DNA from: CAYONQ01 sp964405375
GTDB taxonomy: Bacteria; Planctomycetota; Phycisphaerae; Sedimentisphaerales; Anaerobacaceae
Assembly: GCA_964405375.1 (NCBI GenBank)
Contig: CAYONQ010000005.1
Span: 1-54,961 of the forward strand
DNA: 54,961 nucleotides
Direction of reading: 5' to 3'
This document shows positions 40,123 through 49,801 of the stretch, piece by piece. The notes below the pieces were generated by a model, which made no database searches, was not told the origin of the DNA, and was given only the letters and a program-made list of their open reading frames with translations. Positions within the stretch are counted from its first letter, which is position 1. Each line of letters starts with the position of its first letter. A program made the position numbers and the translations under genes.

Positions 40123-43100
40123 TTAGCAAACAGCTTGCTGTATTTGCTCAGTATATTTTTGCTTGCCAAGTTCGCACTTTTGTAGCATCTGGCGGATTCG
40201 CTCATTTTCCGGGTTCATTTTGAGAGCGCTTCTCAGCTCTGAACAGGCCTGCTCAAAGGATACTTTGGCATAGACAGCCGGCGAGCTCGACTTTACATAC
40301 TCCTGTCCTATTGCGAGATAAGTCATAGCAGCGAGGCATTTAGCGTGCATTTGTCTCATCTCGGGGGCGATTTTGTCCCAATCAACATCCGGAAACAGTT
40401 CGTCGTACGTGAACGTATCGGTAAACCTTTTGACAACTTCAAAATGAAGCTTTGCATTTTCGGCAGTGAGATTTCTTGAAAGACTGTTAGATTGTACTCT
40501 TCGTAAATGCAAAGCCTCGCTAAGATGATGGGCCTTGAGGCCAGCCTTTACAAAACGTCTCATCATATCATAGTCTTCACCTATCATCAGTGTTTCATCG
40601 TAAAGGCCTATCTTGTCGAAAACTCTCTTTCTTATGCCAAGTCTAAACGGTATTACCGGATGTCCCTGCCGGAACAGGTCTTTGATCAGATGTCTACGGT
40701 CCTGATATTCGGGCTTATTCATCACCTTTATCGGCTTACCATCACCATCAATCAGCAAAACATCGCAGTATACAAGGTCAGTCTCGGGATACTTTTCAAA
40801 CTCCTGCAGGTGCAAAGTAATGAAATTCGGAGCCATCATGTCATCTGAGTCCAGAGGTATGATATATTGCCCTTTGGCTTTTCTTATGGCACAGTTTCGA
40901 GCACTGGACGGGCCGCCGTTTTCTTTGTAGATGTACTTGATACGCTCGTCTTTGCACCGGCTGACCACCTCTTTAGTATTGTCGGTCGAACCGTCATCAA
41001 CAATCACCAGTTCGAGCTTCGGATAGTTCTGAATCAGGACGCTTTCAATTGCCTCACCGATGTAGTTAGCACCATTGTAAACAGGCATTATCACGGTAAC
41101 CAGCGGCTCTTTTTGTCCACAGGGGAGATTTCGGTCGGCATTTACCTGCTTACCTTGGCGGGCAGGGATGTGCCGGTCCGAAACAGCACAGCTTCTTTGC
41201 TCAATGCCGCTTTCGTCCTCTAAGTCAATAATCTGGAGGTTGTAAAACCTACCATTTTCCAAACACCAGCTATAAACGTCAGTCTCTGAAGGATTCTCAA
41301 AATAATCAGAGATAAATTTTATCGCGGCCTGGTTATTGTGATTTTGTATTTCTCTATTTAAGCACTCAAGACTCTGCTGTTTCATATCAATTGCAAAGTA
41401 GGTTATGGCTCTTAAGAGGTCATAGTTTTTGAATCTTTTTGCAATATTGCGTGCCATTGTTTCCATGCCTTCAAGTCTGACGATACAGCTTACATACCGG
41501 CAGTTGTTAAACAACCCAACAACTATGCTAATGAGCATATTGAGCATCTCATTGTTGAGGGGCTCGCTTTCCCACTGTTCAAAAAGGTGGCCATACCGCT
41601 CGATATAGTCGTTACATTTGCAGTTTCCAAGTTCTGCCTTTATATCCACGTTTGGATTGTTATGGAGTTTTTCTATAACCTTCGAGAGCTTATACCTCCA
41701 GTAGATGTGGAACTTGGCTCTTTTGCTGCGCTGGTCGAAGGTTGGTAGAACGCCCGTTTGTGAGATTGGATGTGCCCTTTTCAACGTTAGAAATTCGGGA
41801 ATGTTTTTCAGCTTTATATTGCTGCTGTGAGCTGCATATACAGCAGCCTTTGCTAACCAGAATGAATCGGAACTAAAAGGGTTCTCATCGTACAGTCCGA
41901 TTGCCTCAAAGAGTTCTTTGTGAATAATGGCCGAGCCGTGCCAGCAGAAATCACGCTTTGAGCGGTATTGGTCTATTATCTCATCGTGCGTAAGGGGGAA
42001 TCCGATTTTGTCAGTATATTTGAGTCCCTTAAATTCAATCAGGAACATCCGGTAGAACGAGCCTACAATTCCAAGCTGCGCATCCTTTGTTATCTCGTTA
42101 TAAAGGATTTCCAATTTAGCCGGGCGCGCAATATCATCAGCATCCTGGATTAGGATGAAATCAGAATTTGCCTGCTCAATTGCAAAATTTCTTCTCACAT
42201 AGGGCCCTTTATTGTCCTGGAAGTAATAGGGTTTTATTCTTTCATCCATCCGGCAGTATCTTTCGATTACACTTTTTGTACCATCCGTGCTGGCATCATC
42301 AAGAAGGAACAGCTCCCACTGGCGCATAGTTTGATTTCTGATGCTGTCGAGGCATTCCGGCAGAAATCTTTCAGAATTGTAACAGGGTATAATTATGGAG
42401 ACTTTCGGCTGTGGATGGCTTGCATCAGCTGTAGGAACTCGAGCGGCTGGTTTGCCTTGGAAAAGCGGCGCCGCTCGATCCAGGTAGAGCTCATTCGGCC
42501 AGTTTTTCTTTTGCTTTAAGTCTATAGGGTACTTTTCAATACTCCTTCTATTGATGAATATGTCAGTATTGTGTTTGTATTTCAGGTAATTTGCGTTTTG
42601 CAGATATCTCATTTTCTTCTGGTTGAACTTGTCTCCTATGCCATAATCATGATAAATTACAGCTTCAGGCCAATAGATGATTTTATTAGGGAGCTTGTAT
42701 TCTTTAATAATTCTGTAGGTCAGGTCGCTTCCCTCGTGTCCAAAAAGCAGCGGATCCATCCCTTGCATTTTTTTATATACTTCAAGAAGAAATGCGGAAT
42801 TTCCTTCCTGATTACAATATGATGGAAATGGTTTGTCTCCGAGGTCGTAGAGATTTATATGGTTATTGGCATCTGGGCTGGTTTTGGGATAGGCCCTGCC
42901 TCTTAGGCCGAATATGTCGAAATTTTCAAACGCGGATTTTATTGAGGATATATAATTAGGGCCGACAAGAGCATCATCATCCAGGAAAACAGTTATCCGG
43001 CCTCTTGCAAAGTGTGCCCCTATGTTTCTGCCTTCGGAGAGATTGAGATTGATAGGGCATTTAATGTACTGGTCTATATATTGCTTAAAAACCTCAACAT

Positions 43101-46100
43101 CACTTTGGCCATTGTCGACCACGATGACTTCATAGCCCCCACTGTCCTGCTTCGATAACGATTCAAGGCACTTTTTCAAGTCTCCTGCTTTGTTGTACGT
43201 CACTACTATTACCGAAATTGCTACTTCATCATTTTCTTTTGATGTGCTTAGTATCCTCGGGAGTTTGGAATAATCTGTCATCAATCTATATTTCTGCATA
43301 TACTCTACGGCTGTTTCAAAATTTCCTTTTGTAAATTCCTTCCCGGCTTTGACAAAATAATCCAAATCAGTCGTACCTTTAGGTTTGCAAGAGGCATCAA
43401 CTTTAACCGGCCCCGGTTTAATCCCTTTTAGAATTTTAAAGGGATTTTTTCTTAGAAGCTGTTTTGCCCAGTCAACTTCTTCCGGAATATACAGCTCTTC
43501 ATAGCTAACAACAAGAACGGCAGATGCCTTCGGAAATTTATCGTTCTGTCCATGAATCCGGCGTTCTTCAGGAGCTTCTGGAAAATGCTCTAAATAGTCG
43601 GTTGCCCAGATAACTTCTTCGTCTTCATATATGTCGGGATGATTAGATATAATTCCGGCAACAAGCCACTCGTGCTTTTGGCGTGAAGAATCCACCAGCG
43701 AAGATTCAGCAGTCCGCCGATAAAAAGTTGTTGCCAAAGGAACATTTACGAACTTTGCTCCTTTTTCTGCAGCGCCGATCCAAAAATCCCAGTCTTCATA
43801 CCCCGGGACATTTGTTGCGTAGCCGCCCTGAAATTCCCAAACCGAACGGTGATACATTGAACAATAGGGAAGAAGTGTGCGGTGCAATAACTGATTGGGC
43901 GAGAAAGATTGAGTTTTCCAAAGATTTTTCTCCACACCAAACCTTTGCAGCCAACCAAACACGACAACGGGTTGATTTGGATAATCCTCAACAGCACGAA
44001 GATACGATTCTATTGCCTGCGGTGCTAACTTGTCATCAGCGTCTAAAGGCAGGATATATTCGGCCTTCGTTTCTGCGATACCCCTGTTACGAGCTATTGC
44101 CGGTTGACCGGAATTTGCCTGATTAATCAGCCGTATTTGATGTTGAGGGTTTTGAGCAATCAGCTTTTTCGCCACTTCTTTTGTATCATCCGGACTGCCG
44201 TCATTAACAATAATAATCTCAAAATCCTGGCAGGTCTGATTCAATACGCTGCTTACCGCTTCGGGCAGATAACGGGCATAGTTGTAACAAGGAATCACAA
44301 CAGATACTAAGGGGTTTGTCTGTAGACTTGCTCTTGACTGCGGCTGGGAGCATGTACTGCTGAGCAGGCGGTATCGCACATCCGGCAAATCATCGAGAAT
44401 TTGCAGGACTGTCTGTCGCTTGATATGTTCGCTAATATGCTTAAGCGAAACCGCGATTTTCCTTATCAATTCCGCAGCATCAGAAGGCGTGACAGTCGAA
44501 CCTGCTAATACTGCCGGCGTAACGTTTTCGACAGCAGCGATACTGTCAACCATTTTTTTGATGACAGGTGCCTCCTGCCTTATCATTTGACGCCACTGGT
44601 CGAAGACGGTTTCAGTCAGTCGGGGAACACCCAGATAACGAGGCACAAGCTCAGGGTGTTTGTCAACGAATTGAACTAAATTAGAGCTGTTAGCAGCTTC
44701 ACGTCGCCGGTAGTCGTGCACCGTTAAGCGGTGGTCATGAATCACTTTGGCTTGAGGACAGTAATATACCCGATAGCCATGTTTCCACAAACGATAGCCG
44801 ACTTCAATATCTTCACAATAGCAGTGCTTAAAAGTTTCGTCAAACCATATATTCTCTGACACGAAGGCCTGACGCGCGACACTAAGATTGGCGGTAACGA
44901 AGTAATTGAAATCGTAGGGCACCTCTTCACGAGTTCCCACAAGCGGGAAAAGCAGGTTATGCTGATGTAAAGCTCGTGACAGTATTCGCTCAGAATGCTC
45001 AGGAGCAAATAGGATATGACCGAGGACTGCTATGTGCTCATTGTCGTGCATTTGATGCATCTGCAGATGCTGTTCCAGGAGGTCCGGCTCAGGATAGGTA
45101 TCATCATTGATAAAGAGCACCAACTGTCCATGTGCCCGTTGAATACCCAAATTGCGTGACGACGCTGCTCCAAGACTCTCATCAAGTCTGATATAATGAA
45201 GTCTATACGGTGCAGGACAGCTCTTGACGACCGCTTGCGTATCATCGGTTGAGCCATCATCGCAAACCAAGACTTCAAATTCATCGGCTGGCAGGGTTTG
45301 GCCCGCCAGGGCGTCAAGGCATTTAAGGAGGATAGGCGCACGGTTGTGAGTAGTAAGGATGACAGAAAATATAGGGTTTTGTGCGTCTTGGCTGGCTTTC
45401 TGTCCGGCATTTGAAGCAAGATTCTTATCTGGTTTCGTTATTTGCCCATCCTGATATTGTGCGGTTTTAGAAGCTCGTGCTGTCTCAGTAGTTTTGTCCT
45501 TAAATAATTCCGGCAGAATCTCACGGTAGAATTGGTCTTCTTCGGCTTCAGTTCTTTTTTTGTGCTCGTTCCCAGGTGGAAGCATAAGAGGTTCGCCATT
45601 TAGAATGTATCTACAAATTCGGTCTAGACTTTTATCTTTGCCCGGCATCAAATCCTCAACTGACATATATTTTGGTTTTCCAAAGTTTCGCGGTTCTTCG
45701 ACTGCGAGAGGAAATGGAATTGAGAGCGAATGCCACATATGATAGGCAAAGCGACGGGCCTGGCGGGCTGTTTCTAATTGGCGTCCCTGCTCTATTTCCG
45801 AACGAATTGCGTGTTCGTAGTGTGCCGGCTTCTCAACGAACTTAACGAAACCACGATGGCCATACGAGCCTTTTGCTACGGCGACTATGGGCTGTCCTCT
45901 GGCGGCCATTTCCAGCCCGATAGTTGAGAGATAGACCAAACCTACCTCAGCCATATCCGCCAGAGTGTAAGAGCTTATCTTGTCGGCCGGCATTACAATG
46001 CGGGCATTTTTGGGTAAATCTGACCGCAACGCTAAGAGATGATCGAGTGCCTGCTGATTGATACCGTTAGTTGTGATATTAGGATGTGCTCGGATGACAA

Positions 46101-47070
46101 AGATGTGATGGGGAAATTTATGCGCTAATGCAAGTGTGGCAGGGAGCCAGTCGAACGAGTTTGGGAATGCTCCTTGGGAATGGTCAGGATGGTCTGCTGT
46201 TTCATCATTGGAACTGGAAAAAAGAACAATCAAAGGACGATTTCCGAGGTTTAATTCCCGTCTAACTTTTTCCTTGTCTTGTGGAGACGGACTAAACGGC
46301 TTTCCAAGCCTATGTCCCTTACCTATCCGTCTATTTTCAAGCGTGGTATTAATTTTATCGAGTTCATCTGTATTTAGGGGAATCTTCTGCCATTGTTCCC
46401 AAGTATCCTGGTATATTTGTAAATTGTGTATTCCTCTGTTTTCCCTGAGGGCTATCGACCCTGCCAGTTTGCCTCTCTCGTGAATGATCACTTTAATGTT
46501 CCGCTCTATGGCCAGTTCCATTGCGGCCCTGTGGCTGAAGAATCGCCCATTTAGCAGCACCAATGTTTCAGGTTGCCACTCATCGTAGAGAGGAATCAGG
46601 CCCTCTATTGATAGGGCTGTTCCATAGACGTAGTTGCGGACCGTCTGCCGTACTCTGGGGTCATCGAGATTGAGAATTGACATCCTAAATTGATAGTGGG
46701 ATGATGACTTGGCCCATTTCCCAACAGGATATCCTCTCCAAGAGGCCGACAATAATTTATCGGCTGGGATTGAGTGTATCCATTCTTTAAGGTCAGGATA
46801 GGCATGCCGTGGAATATAATTGCCCAACCATTCGTAGGGCATTCTCATCATTTCATACACAGCGGAAGTTTTTCTCTGGCAAGCTAAGCAGGATATGCTA
46901 TTGCGCGGGTTAATGTTCTCTCGGTACACCCCACATTCGGGGAAAAGGCCGTTGCATGCAACGTGCTTTACATTCGCCCCCCGCAGTTTGAGAGCGTGGC
47001 TTATAGTCGTCTCCCAGACAACGTGCAGATGCCATTGTCCATAGGGTTCATAAAATAGAATTCGTTTCAT
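40123..47070 (-). CDS. giant multidomain glycosyltransferase: GT-B-like plus five GT2 domains
   Basis: About 2,315 residues in one frame. Residues 1-480 resemble capsule-biosynthesis GT-B proteins (RPLIVLFSSSNDETADHP, HHIFVIRAHPN, VYLSTIGLEMAARGQPIVAV). Five GT-A/GT2 domains start near 568, 922, 1285, 1557 and 1990, each with a family opening such as FSVILTTHNRAP or VSIIIPCYNSERF and a metal-binding acidic motif (INDD, LDADD, LDDD, QDADD, LDSDD). Catalytic ED-like motifs are clear in domains 1, 2 and 5 (CEDIEVGYR, YEDWDFW, GEDYDMMRR), an HEGSD variant is in 3, and none is evident in 4. The C-terminus has TPR-like helices. There is no signal or membrane segment. ATG 47070 is preferred over TTG 47079. 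A perfect sigma-54 promoter lies upstream, so it should be made with the flagellum and build a multi-sugar glycan. Confidence 0.92.
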   Translation of the reverse strand: MKRILFYEPYGQWHLHVVWETTISHALKLRGANVKHVACNGLFPECGVYRENINPRNSISCLACQRKTSAVYEMMRMPYEWLGNYIPRHAYPDLKEWIHSIPADKLLSASWRGYPVGKWAKSSSHYQFRMSILNLDDPRVRQTVRNYVYGTALSIEGLIPLYDEWQPETLVLLNGRFFSHRAAMELAIERNIKVIIHERGKLAGSIALRENRGIHNLQIYQDTWEQWQKIPLNTDELDKINTTLENRRIGKGHRLGKPFSPSPQDKEKVRRELNLGNRPLIVLFSSSNDETADHPDHSQGAFPNSFDWLPATLALAHKFPHHIFVIRAHPNITTNGINQQALDHLLALRSDLPKNARIVMPADKISSYTLADMAEVGLVYLSTIGLEMAARGQPIVAVAKGSYGHRGFVKFVEKPAHYEHAIRSEIEQGRQLETARQARRFAYHMWHSLSIPFPLAVEEPRNFGKPKYMSVEDLMPGKDKSLDRICRYILNGEPLMLPPGNEHKKRTEAEEDQFYREILPELFKDKTTETARASKTAQYQDGQITKPDKNLASNAGQKASQDAQNPIFSVILTTHNRAPILLKCLDALAGQTLPADEFEVLVCDDGSTDDTQAVVKSCPAPYRLHYIRLDESLGAASSRNLGIQRAHGQLVLFINDDTYPEPDLLEQHLQMHQMHDNEHIAVLGHILFAPEHSERILSRALHQHNLLFPLVGTREEVPYDFNYFVTANLSVARQAFVSENIWFDETFKHCYCEDIEVGYRLWKHGYRVYYCPQAKVIHDHRLTVHDYRRREAANSSNLVQFVDKHPELVPRYLGVPRLTETVFDQWRQMIRQEAPVIKKMVDSIAAVENVTPAVLAGSTVTPSDAAELIRKIAVSLKHISEHIKRQTVLQILDDLPDVRYRLLSSTCSQPQSRASLQTNPLVSVVIPCYNYARYLPEAVSSVLNQTCQDFEIIIVNDGSPDDTKEVAKKLIAQNPQHQIRLINQANSGQPAIARNRGIAETKAEYILPLDADDKLAPQAIESYLRAVEDYPNQPVVVFGWLQRFGVEKNLWKTQSFSPNQLLHRTLLPYCSMYHRSVWEFQGGYATNVPGYEDWDFWIGAAEKGAKFVNVPLATTFYRRTAESSLVDSSRQKHEWLVAGIISNHPDIYEDEEVIWATDYLEHFPEAPEERRIHGQNDKFPKASAVLVVSYEELYIPEEVDWAKQLLRKNPFKILKGIKPGPVKVDASCKPKGTTDLDYFVKAGKEFTKGNFETAVEYMQKYRLMTDYSKLPRILSTSKENDEVAISVIVVTYNKAGDLKKCLESLSKQDSGGYEVIVVDNGQSDVEVFKQYIDQYIKCPINLNLSEGRNIGAHFARGRITVFLDDDALVGPNYISSIKSAFENFDIFGLRGRAYPKTSPDANNHINLYDLGDKPFPSYCNQEGNSAFLLEVYKKMQGMDPLLFGHEGSDLTYRIIKEYKLPNKIIYWPEAVIYHDYGIGDKFNQKKMRYLQNANYLKYKHNTDIFINRRSIEKYPIDLKQKKNWPNELYLDRAAPLFQGKPAARVPTADASHPQPKVSIIIPCYNSERFLPECLDSIRNQTMRQWELFLLDDASTDGTKSVIERYCRMDERIKPYYFQDNKGPYVRRNFAIEQANSDFILIQDADDIARPAKLEILYNEITKDAQLGIVGSFYRMFLIEFKGLKYTDKIGFPLTHDEIIDQYRSKRDFCWHGSAIIHKELFEAIGLYDENPFSSDSFWLAKAAVYAAHSSNIKLKNIPEFLTLKRAHPISQTGVLPTFDQRSKRAKFHIYWRYKLSKVIEKLHNNPNVDIKAELGNCKCNDYIERYGHLFEQWESEPLNNEMLNMLISIVVGLFNNCRYVSCIVRLEGMETMARNIAKRFKNYDLLRAITYFAIDMKQQSLECLNREIQNHNNQAAIKFISDYFENPSETDVYSWCLENGRFYNLQIIDLEDESGIEQRSCAVSDRHIPARQGKQVNADRNLPCGQKEPLVTVIMPVYNGANYIGEAIESVLIQNYPKLELVIVDDGSTDNTKEVVSRCKDERIKYIYKENGGPSSARNCAIRKAKGQYIIPLDSDDMMAPNFITLHLQEFEKYPETDLVYCDVLLIDGDGKPIKVMNKPEYQDRRHLIKDLFRQGHPVIPFRLGIRKRVFDKIGLYDETLMIGEDYDMMRRFVKAGLKAHHLSEALHLRRVQSNSLSRNLTAENAKLHFEVVKRFTDTFTYDELFPDVDWDKIAPEMRQMHAKCLAAMTYLAIGQEYVKSSSPAVYAKVSFEQACSELRSALKMNPENERIRQMLQKCELGKQKYTEQIQQAVC

Positions 47071-47196
47071 AATCGCCAATCCTCGGCTATTCTCAAGTTC
47101 TGCAGGATACGCCTGCCAAATGTCACATTTTTAGCCCTTATAAGTCGGTTTCTGTGCATAGGCCGTGGGCGCAGAGCATATATGCAATATCAGGGA

Positions 47197-47211
47197 GCAA
47201 TAGCCGTGCCA
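47197..47211 (-). promoter_or_regulatory. sigma-54 promoter of the giant glycosyltransferase
   Basis: On the minus strand TGGCAC, five bases (GGCTA), TTGC: exact -24/-12 consensus, about 125 nt before the start codon. Confidence 0.85.
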
Positions 47212-47238
47212 GAGCCGGATTTATGTGTGTTTTTGGTG

Positions 47239-47278
47239 AAATATAGCGATTTTTGGGGAAATATAGCGGTTTTTGGGG
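47239..47278. repeat. 20-bp tandem duplication upstream of the giant gene's promoter
   Basis: Two adjacent 20-nt copies beginning AAATATAGCG and ending TTTTTGGGG, differing at one base. They lie 28-67 nt upstream of the sigma-54 promoter and could be activator sites; no protein is known to bind them. Confidence 0.6.
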
Positions 47279-47420
47279 TAAAAAGGGGTGTGAATTGAAG
47301 AATATTTTTGAAACTTTGCAGCAGTGCAAATATCCGTTACTGGCTGCGGAAATTTCTTCGTTTTTTTGCCGACAAATCAGGCATATTTTGCCGGGCGCAG
47401 ATGGGTACGGCCTGCCGTTA

Positions 47421-48173
47421 CTATTCTGCTTCGGTAACGATATTAATGGTTCGATAGACCCAGTCAGCCCGGTGGTCCACTTGCTGACGGCTGTCGCCGA
47501 CCGCAACGAATACGCCGAAGCGGTCGACGTGACTTTTTACCGGAGGCACCATATCTCCTACCTTGTACCAAAATTGAAGCTTTTTGACCCAATCCTGTTT
47601 TAGAACATCTTCGACGCCTTCCATTCGTACTAAACGGCCCGGTCTTGGGAAGAAATAACGGTTTACAACGGTCTGTTGAAATTTTGGTTTTAGGGCGTCG
47701 ATATCCGGTGCTTCTCCGATGGCAATCCTGATAGCTGCTTCGACGTAATTAACGCCGATGCTCAGCGGGACCAGACTTTCGCAGAAATCGCCGCCGCTCA
47801 GCCGGGCTGCTATCTCGATTATCTTCGGGCCTTCTTCGGTCATAACCACATCGCCCTTTGTCACGCCGTCAGTAATTCCCAGAGCTAGTGAGGCGCGGAC
47901 CACCAAATCTTCGGCCTGCTTACGCTGCGGCTGCGACAGCGCACTTGGCATCCATCCGCCGTTCTCCATAATCTGCGGCCAGAAAGACTGCATACCATCA
48001 TAAACTCTATCGGCAAAACCTGGCGTACAACTACCACCATTAAATAATATTGACTCGGTACTAATCTGTGGGCCTTCAATAAATTCTTCCGAAATTACTT
48101 CTCCGCTATTGCTGTAAGATAAGGCATATCTATATGCCTGCCCCGCCTCACCGGGGAATTTACTATCTGACAT
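47421..48173 (-). pseudogene. N-terminally truncated ATP-grasp protein, paralogue of the next gene
   Basis: This 250-residue frame aligns with the C-terminal 60% of the ATP-grasp protein at 48399-49631. EEFIEGPQISTESILFNGG matches EEFLPGPQISTESLIYKGK, and KIIEIAARLSGGDFCESLVP matches KVLEFAARLSGGRFSTDTVP. The first ~170 residues of the family, including the pre-ATP domain and the KPIDNS nucleotide-binding lysine, are absent. The first 12 residues (MSDSKFPGEAGQ) match nothing in the paralogue. The catalytic Glu/Arg half is retained, so a role as a partner subunit is possible, but a decayed duplicate is simpler. Confidence 0.75.
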
Positions 48174-48398
48174 TTCCCATTTAGCACTTTTAGAAATATT
48201 CTTACCCCTTTCAATTCCGCTAAAATATCGAAATCTTTTTTGAATTGCAACAATCTGAAGTTCATTTTAACGCATGTGGCTACTAAAATCACCAAAAACT
48301 TAAGTATCCACCCTTAAAAACCAATTGGAACTCGTGATTTTTGCGTACTTGATATTCAGTACCATACTTAACGTATCCTCCTTTGCCGGCACCTGCAA

Positions 48399-49631
48399 TT
48401 ATGTACCGGGGACTGTTTCAATAGTGATCTGACAGCGAGCCCATTCAGCACGTTGAATCGCCTCAATCCTTGTCTGACCGGTAGCGATCACATATCCGGC
48501 ACGCTCAGCATGATTGGTAATTTGCCTAATTACGTCTCCCTGCTTGACATAAATCTCTACCCGTACAACCCACTTGGATTGCTCAACTTTGCTAACGCCC
48601 TCTACCCTAACAACACGCCCAGGCTTAGGAAAAAGGTAACGCTGCGCTGCCGCACGATGATATTTGGGTTTGAGGTTATCTAAATCAATTTCTTCACCGA
48701 CGGACAATTTAATCATCGCTTTAACAATGTTAACCCCTGTAGCCAGAGGCACTGTATCTGTTGAGAAGCGTCCACCGCTGAGCCTGGCTGCAAACTCGAG
48801 GACTTTAGGTCCTTCAGGTGTCAATACAATGTCTCCCTTACCTACCCCAGAATCAATTCCAAGGGCCGGAATGGCATTCTCAACGAGCCTTATAATAGCC
48901 TCCTGATCTCCAACAGGTAACTCAGATGGGATAGTATGACCGTCTTCAAGGAAGTGCGGTTTGAATATATGGTTTAGTTCATAGTTGCGGTCTGCGAAAC
49001 CGGTGGTGTATATCTTCCCCTTATAAATGAGGGACTCTGTACTGATCTGGGGGCCCGGTAGAAATTCTTCAATGAGCAAAAGCTCTTTACGAAAACGGTG
49101 TTTCATGGCCCACTCAAAGGCCTGATGGAGTTGCTCCTCATTGTCCACTAGTGACACTCCTCGTGCAGCAGAATTATCGATAGGTTTGATAACCACGGGG
49201 AAACCTATCTCACGGCAGGCTTTTAGAGCCTCTTCGTATGTTCTTGTCGATTGAAACCTTGGAACAGGTATCCTGCTTTCAGCTAACTTCTGTTTCATCA
49301 GCAGCTTATCTTGGGTTATCCTAGCTACCTCAGGAGACAGCCCCGGCAGACCTAAAGCTTTGGCAACGACTGCTACTGTCAGTGGCACGTCACAAGCTAA
49401 AGTCATTACACCATCGATACCCATCGTTTTGTGATAACGTCTCGCAACCTCTAAAGTGCCTTTGACATCCTTAGTGCTCACTACTTCAAAATAATCAGCA
49501 TACTGAAAGCCAGCCGCTTTGGGGTTCATATCCGTGGCGACCACACTCAGCCCCATTTCACGGGCCCACTGAATACCTGGTACCATTTCTGGACCGGCGC
49601 CTATGAACATGAGGACCTTGTTCCGATTCAT
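48399..49631 (-). CDS. ATP-grasp carboxylate-amine ligase family protein
   Basis: ATP-grasp enzymes activate a carboxylate as acyl-phosphate and join it to an amine. The 410-residue protein has an N-terminal Rossmann-like part (VLMFIGAGPEMVPGIQWARE, VATDMNPKAAGF), the ATP-binding lysine in FPVVIKPIDNSAARGVSLVD near residue 150, LIEEFLPGPQISTES, and the metal-binding LEFAARLSGGRFSTDTVPLA. The substrate cannot be read from the sequence. Its place between glycan-modifying genes suggests that it adds an amide-linked substituent (for example an amino acid) to a sugar; that is inference. Confidence 0.85.
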   Translation of the reverse strand: MNRNKVLMFIGAGPEMVPGIQWAREMGLSVVATDMNPKAAGFQYADYFEVVSTKDVKGTLEVARRYHKTMGIDGVMTLACDVPLTVAVVAKALGLPGLSPEVARITQDKLLMKQKLAESRIPVPRFQSTRTYEEALKACREIGFPVVIKPIDNSAARGVSLVDNEEQLHQAFEWAMKHRFRKELLLIEEFLPGPQISTESLIYKGKIYTTGFADRNYELNHIFKPHFLEDGHTIPSELPVGDQEAIIRLVENAIPALGIDSGVGKGDIVLTPEGPKVLEFAARLSGGRFSTDTVPLATGVNIVKAMIKLSVGEEIDLDNLKPKYHRAAAQRYLFPKPGRVVRVEGVSKVEQSKWVVRVEIYVKQGDVIRQITNHAERAGYVIATGQTRIEAIQRAEWARCQITIETVPGT

Positions 49632-49801
49632 CGTCTTGTCCCTTTAGGCTATTCACAAATTATGACCAAACACTGGCAGTCATAGTTACCTTGATATCCT
49701 GCAAATGATTCTCAAGGTATGCGCCAATATAACCAACCCCAAGGGGGGGTGCCGTTTCTCAAGTTCATCTTCAGGTAAAGATGTTATAAAAAACATAACC
49801 T

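Noticed and set aside
43683..44126. 147-codon open frame on the plus strand inside the giant glycosyltransferase
   Set aside because: Antisense to a GT2 domain with intact motifs; no ribosome-binding site or family signal.
48095..48295. 66-residue minus-strand open frame overlapping the start of the truncated ATP-grasp gene
   Set aside because: It is out of frame with the ATP-grasp sequence and does not encode the missing N-terminal half.
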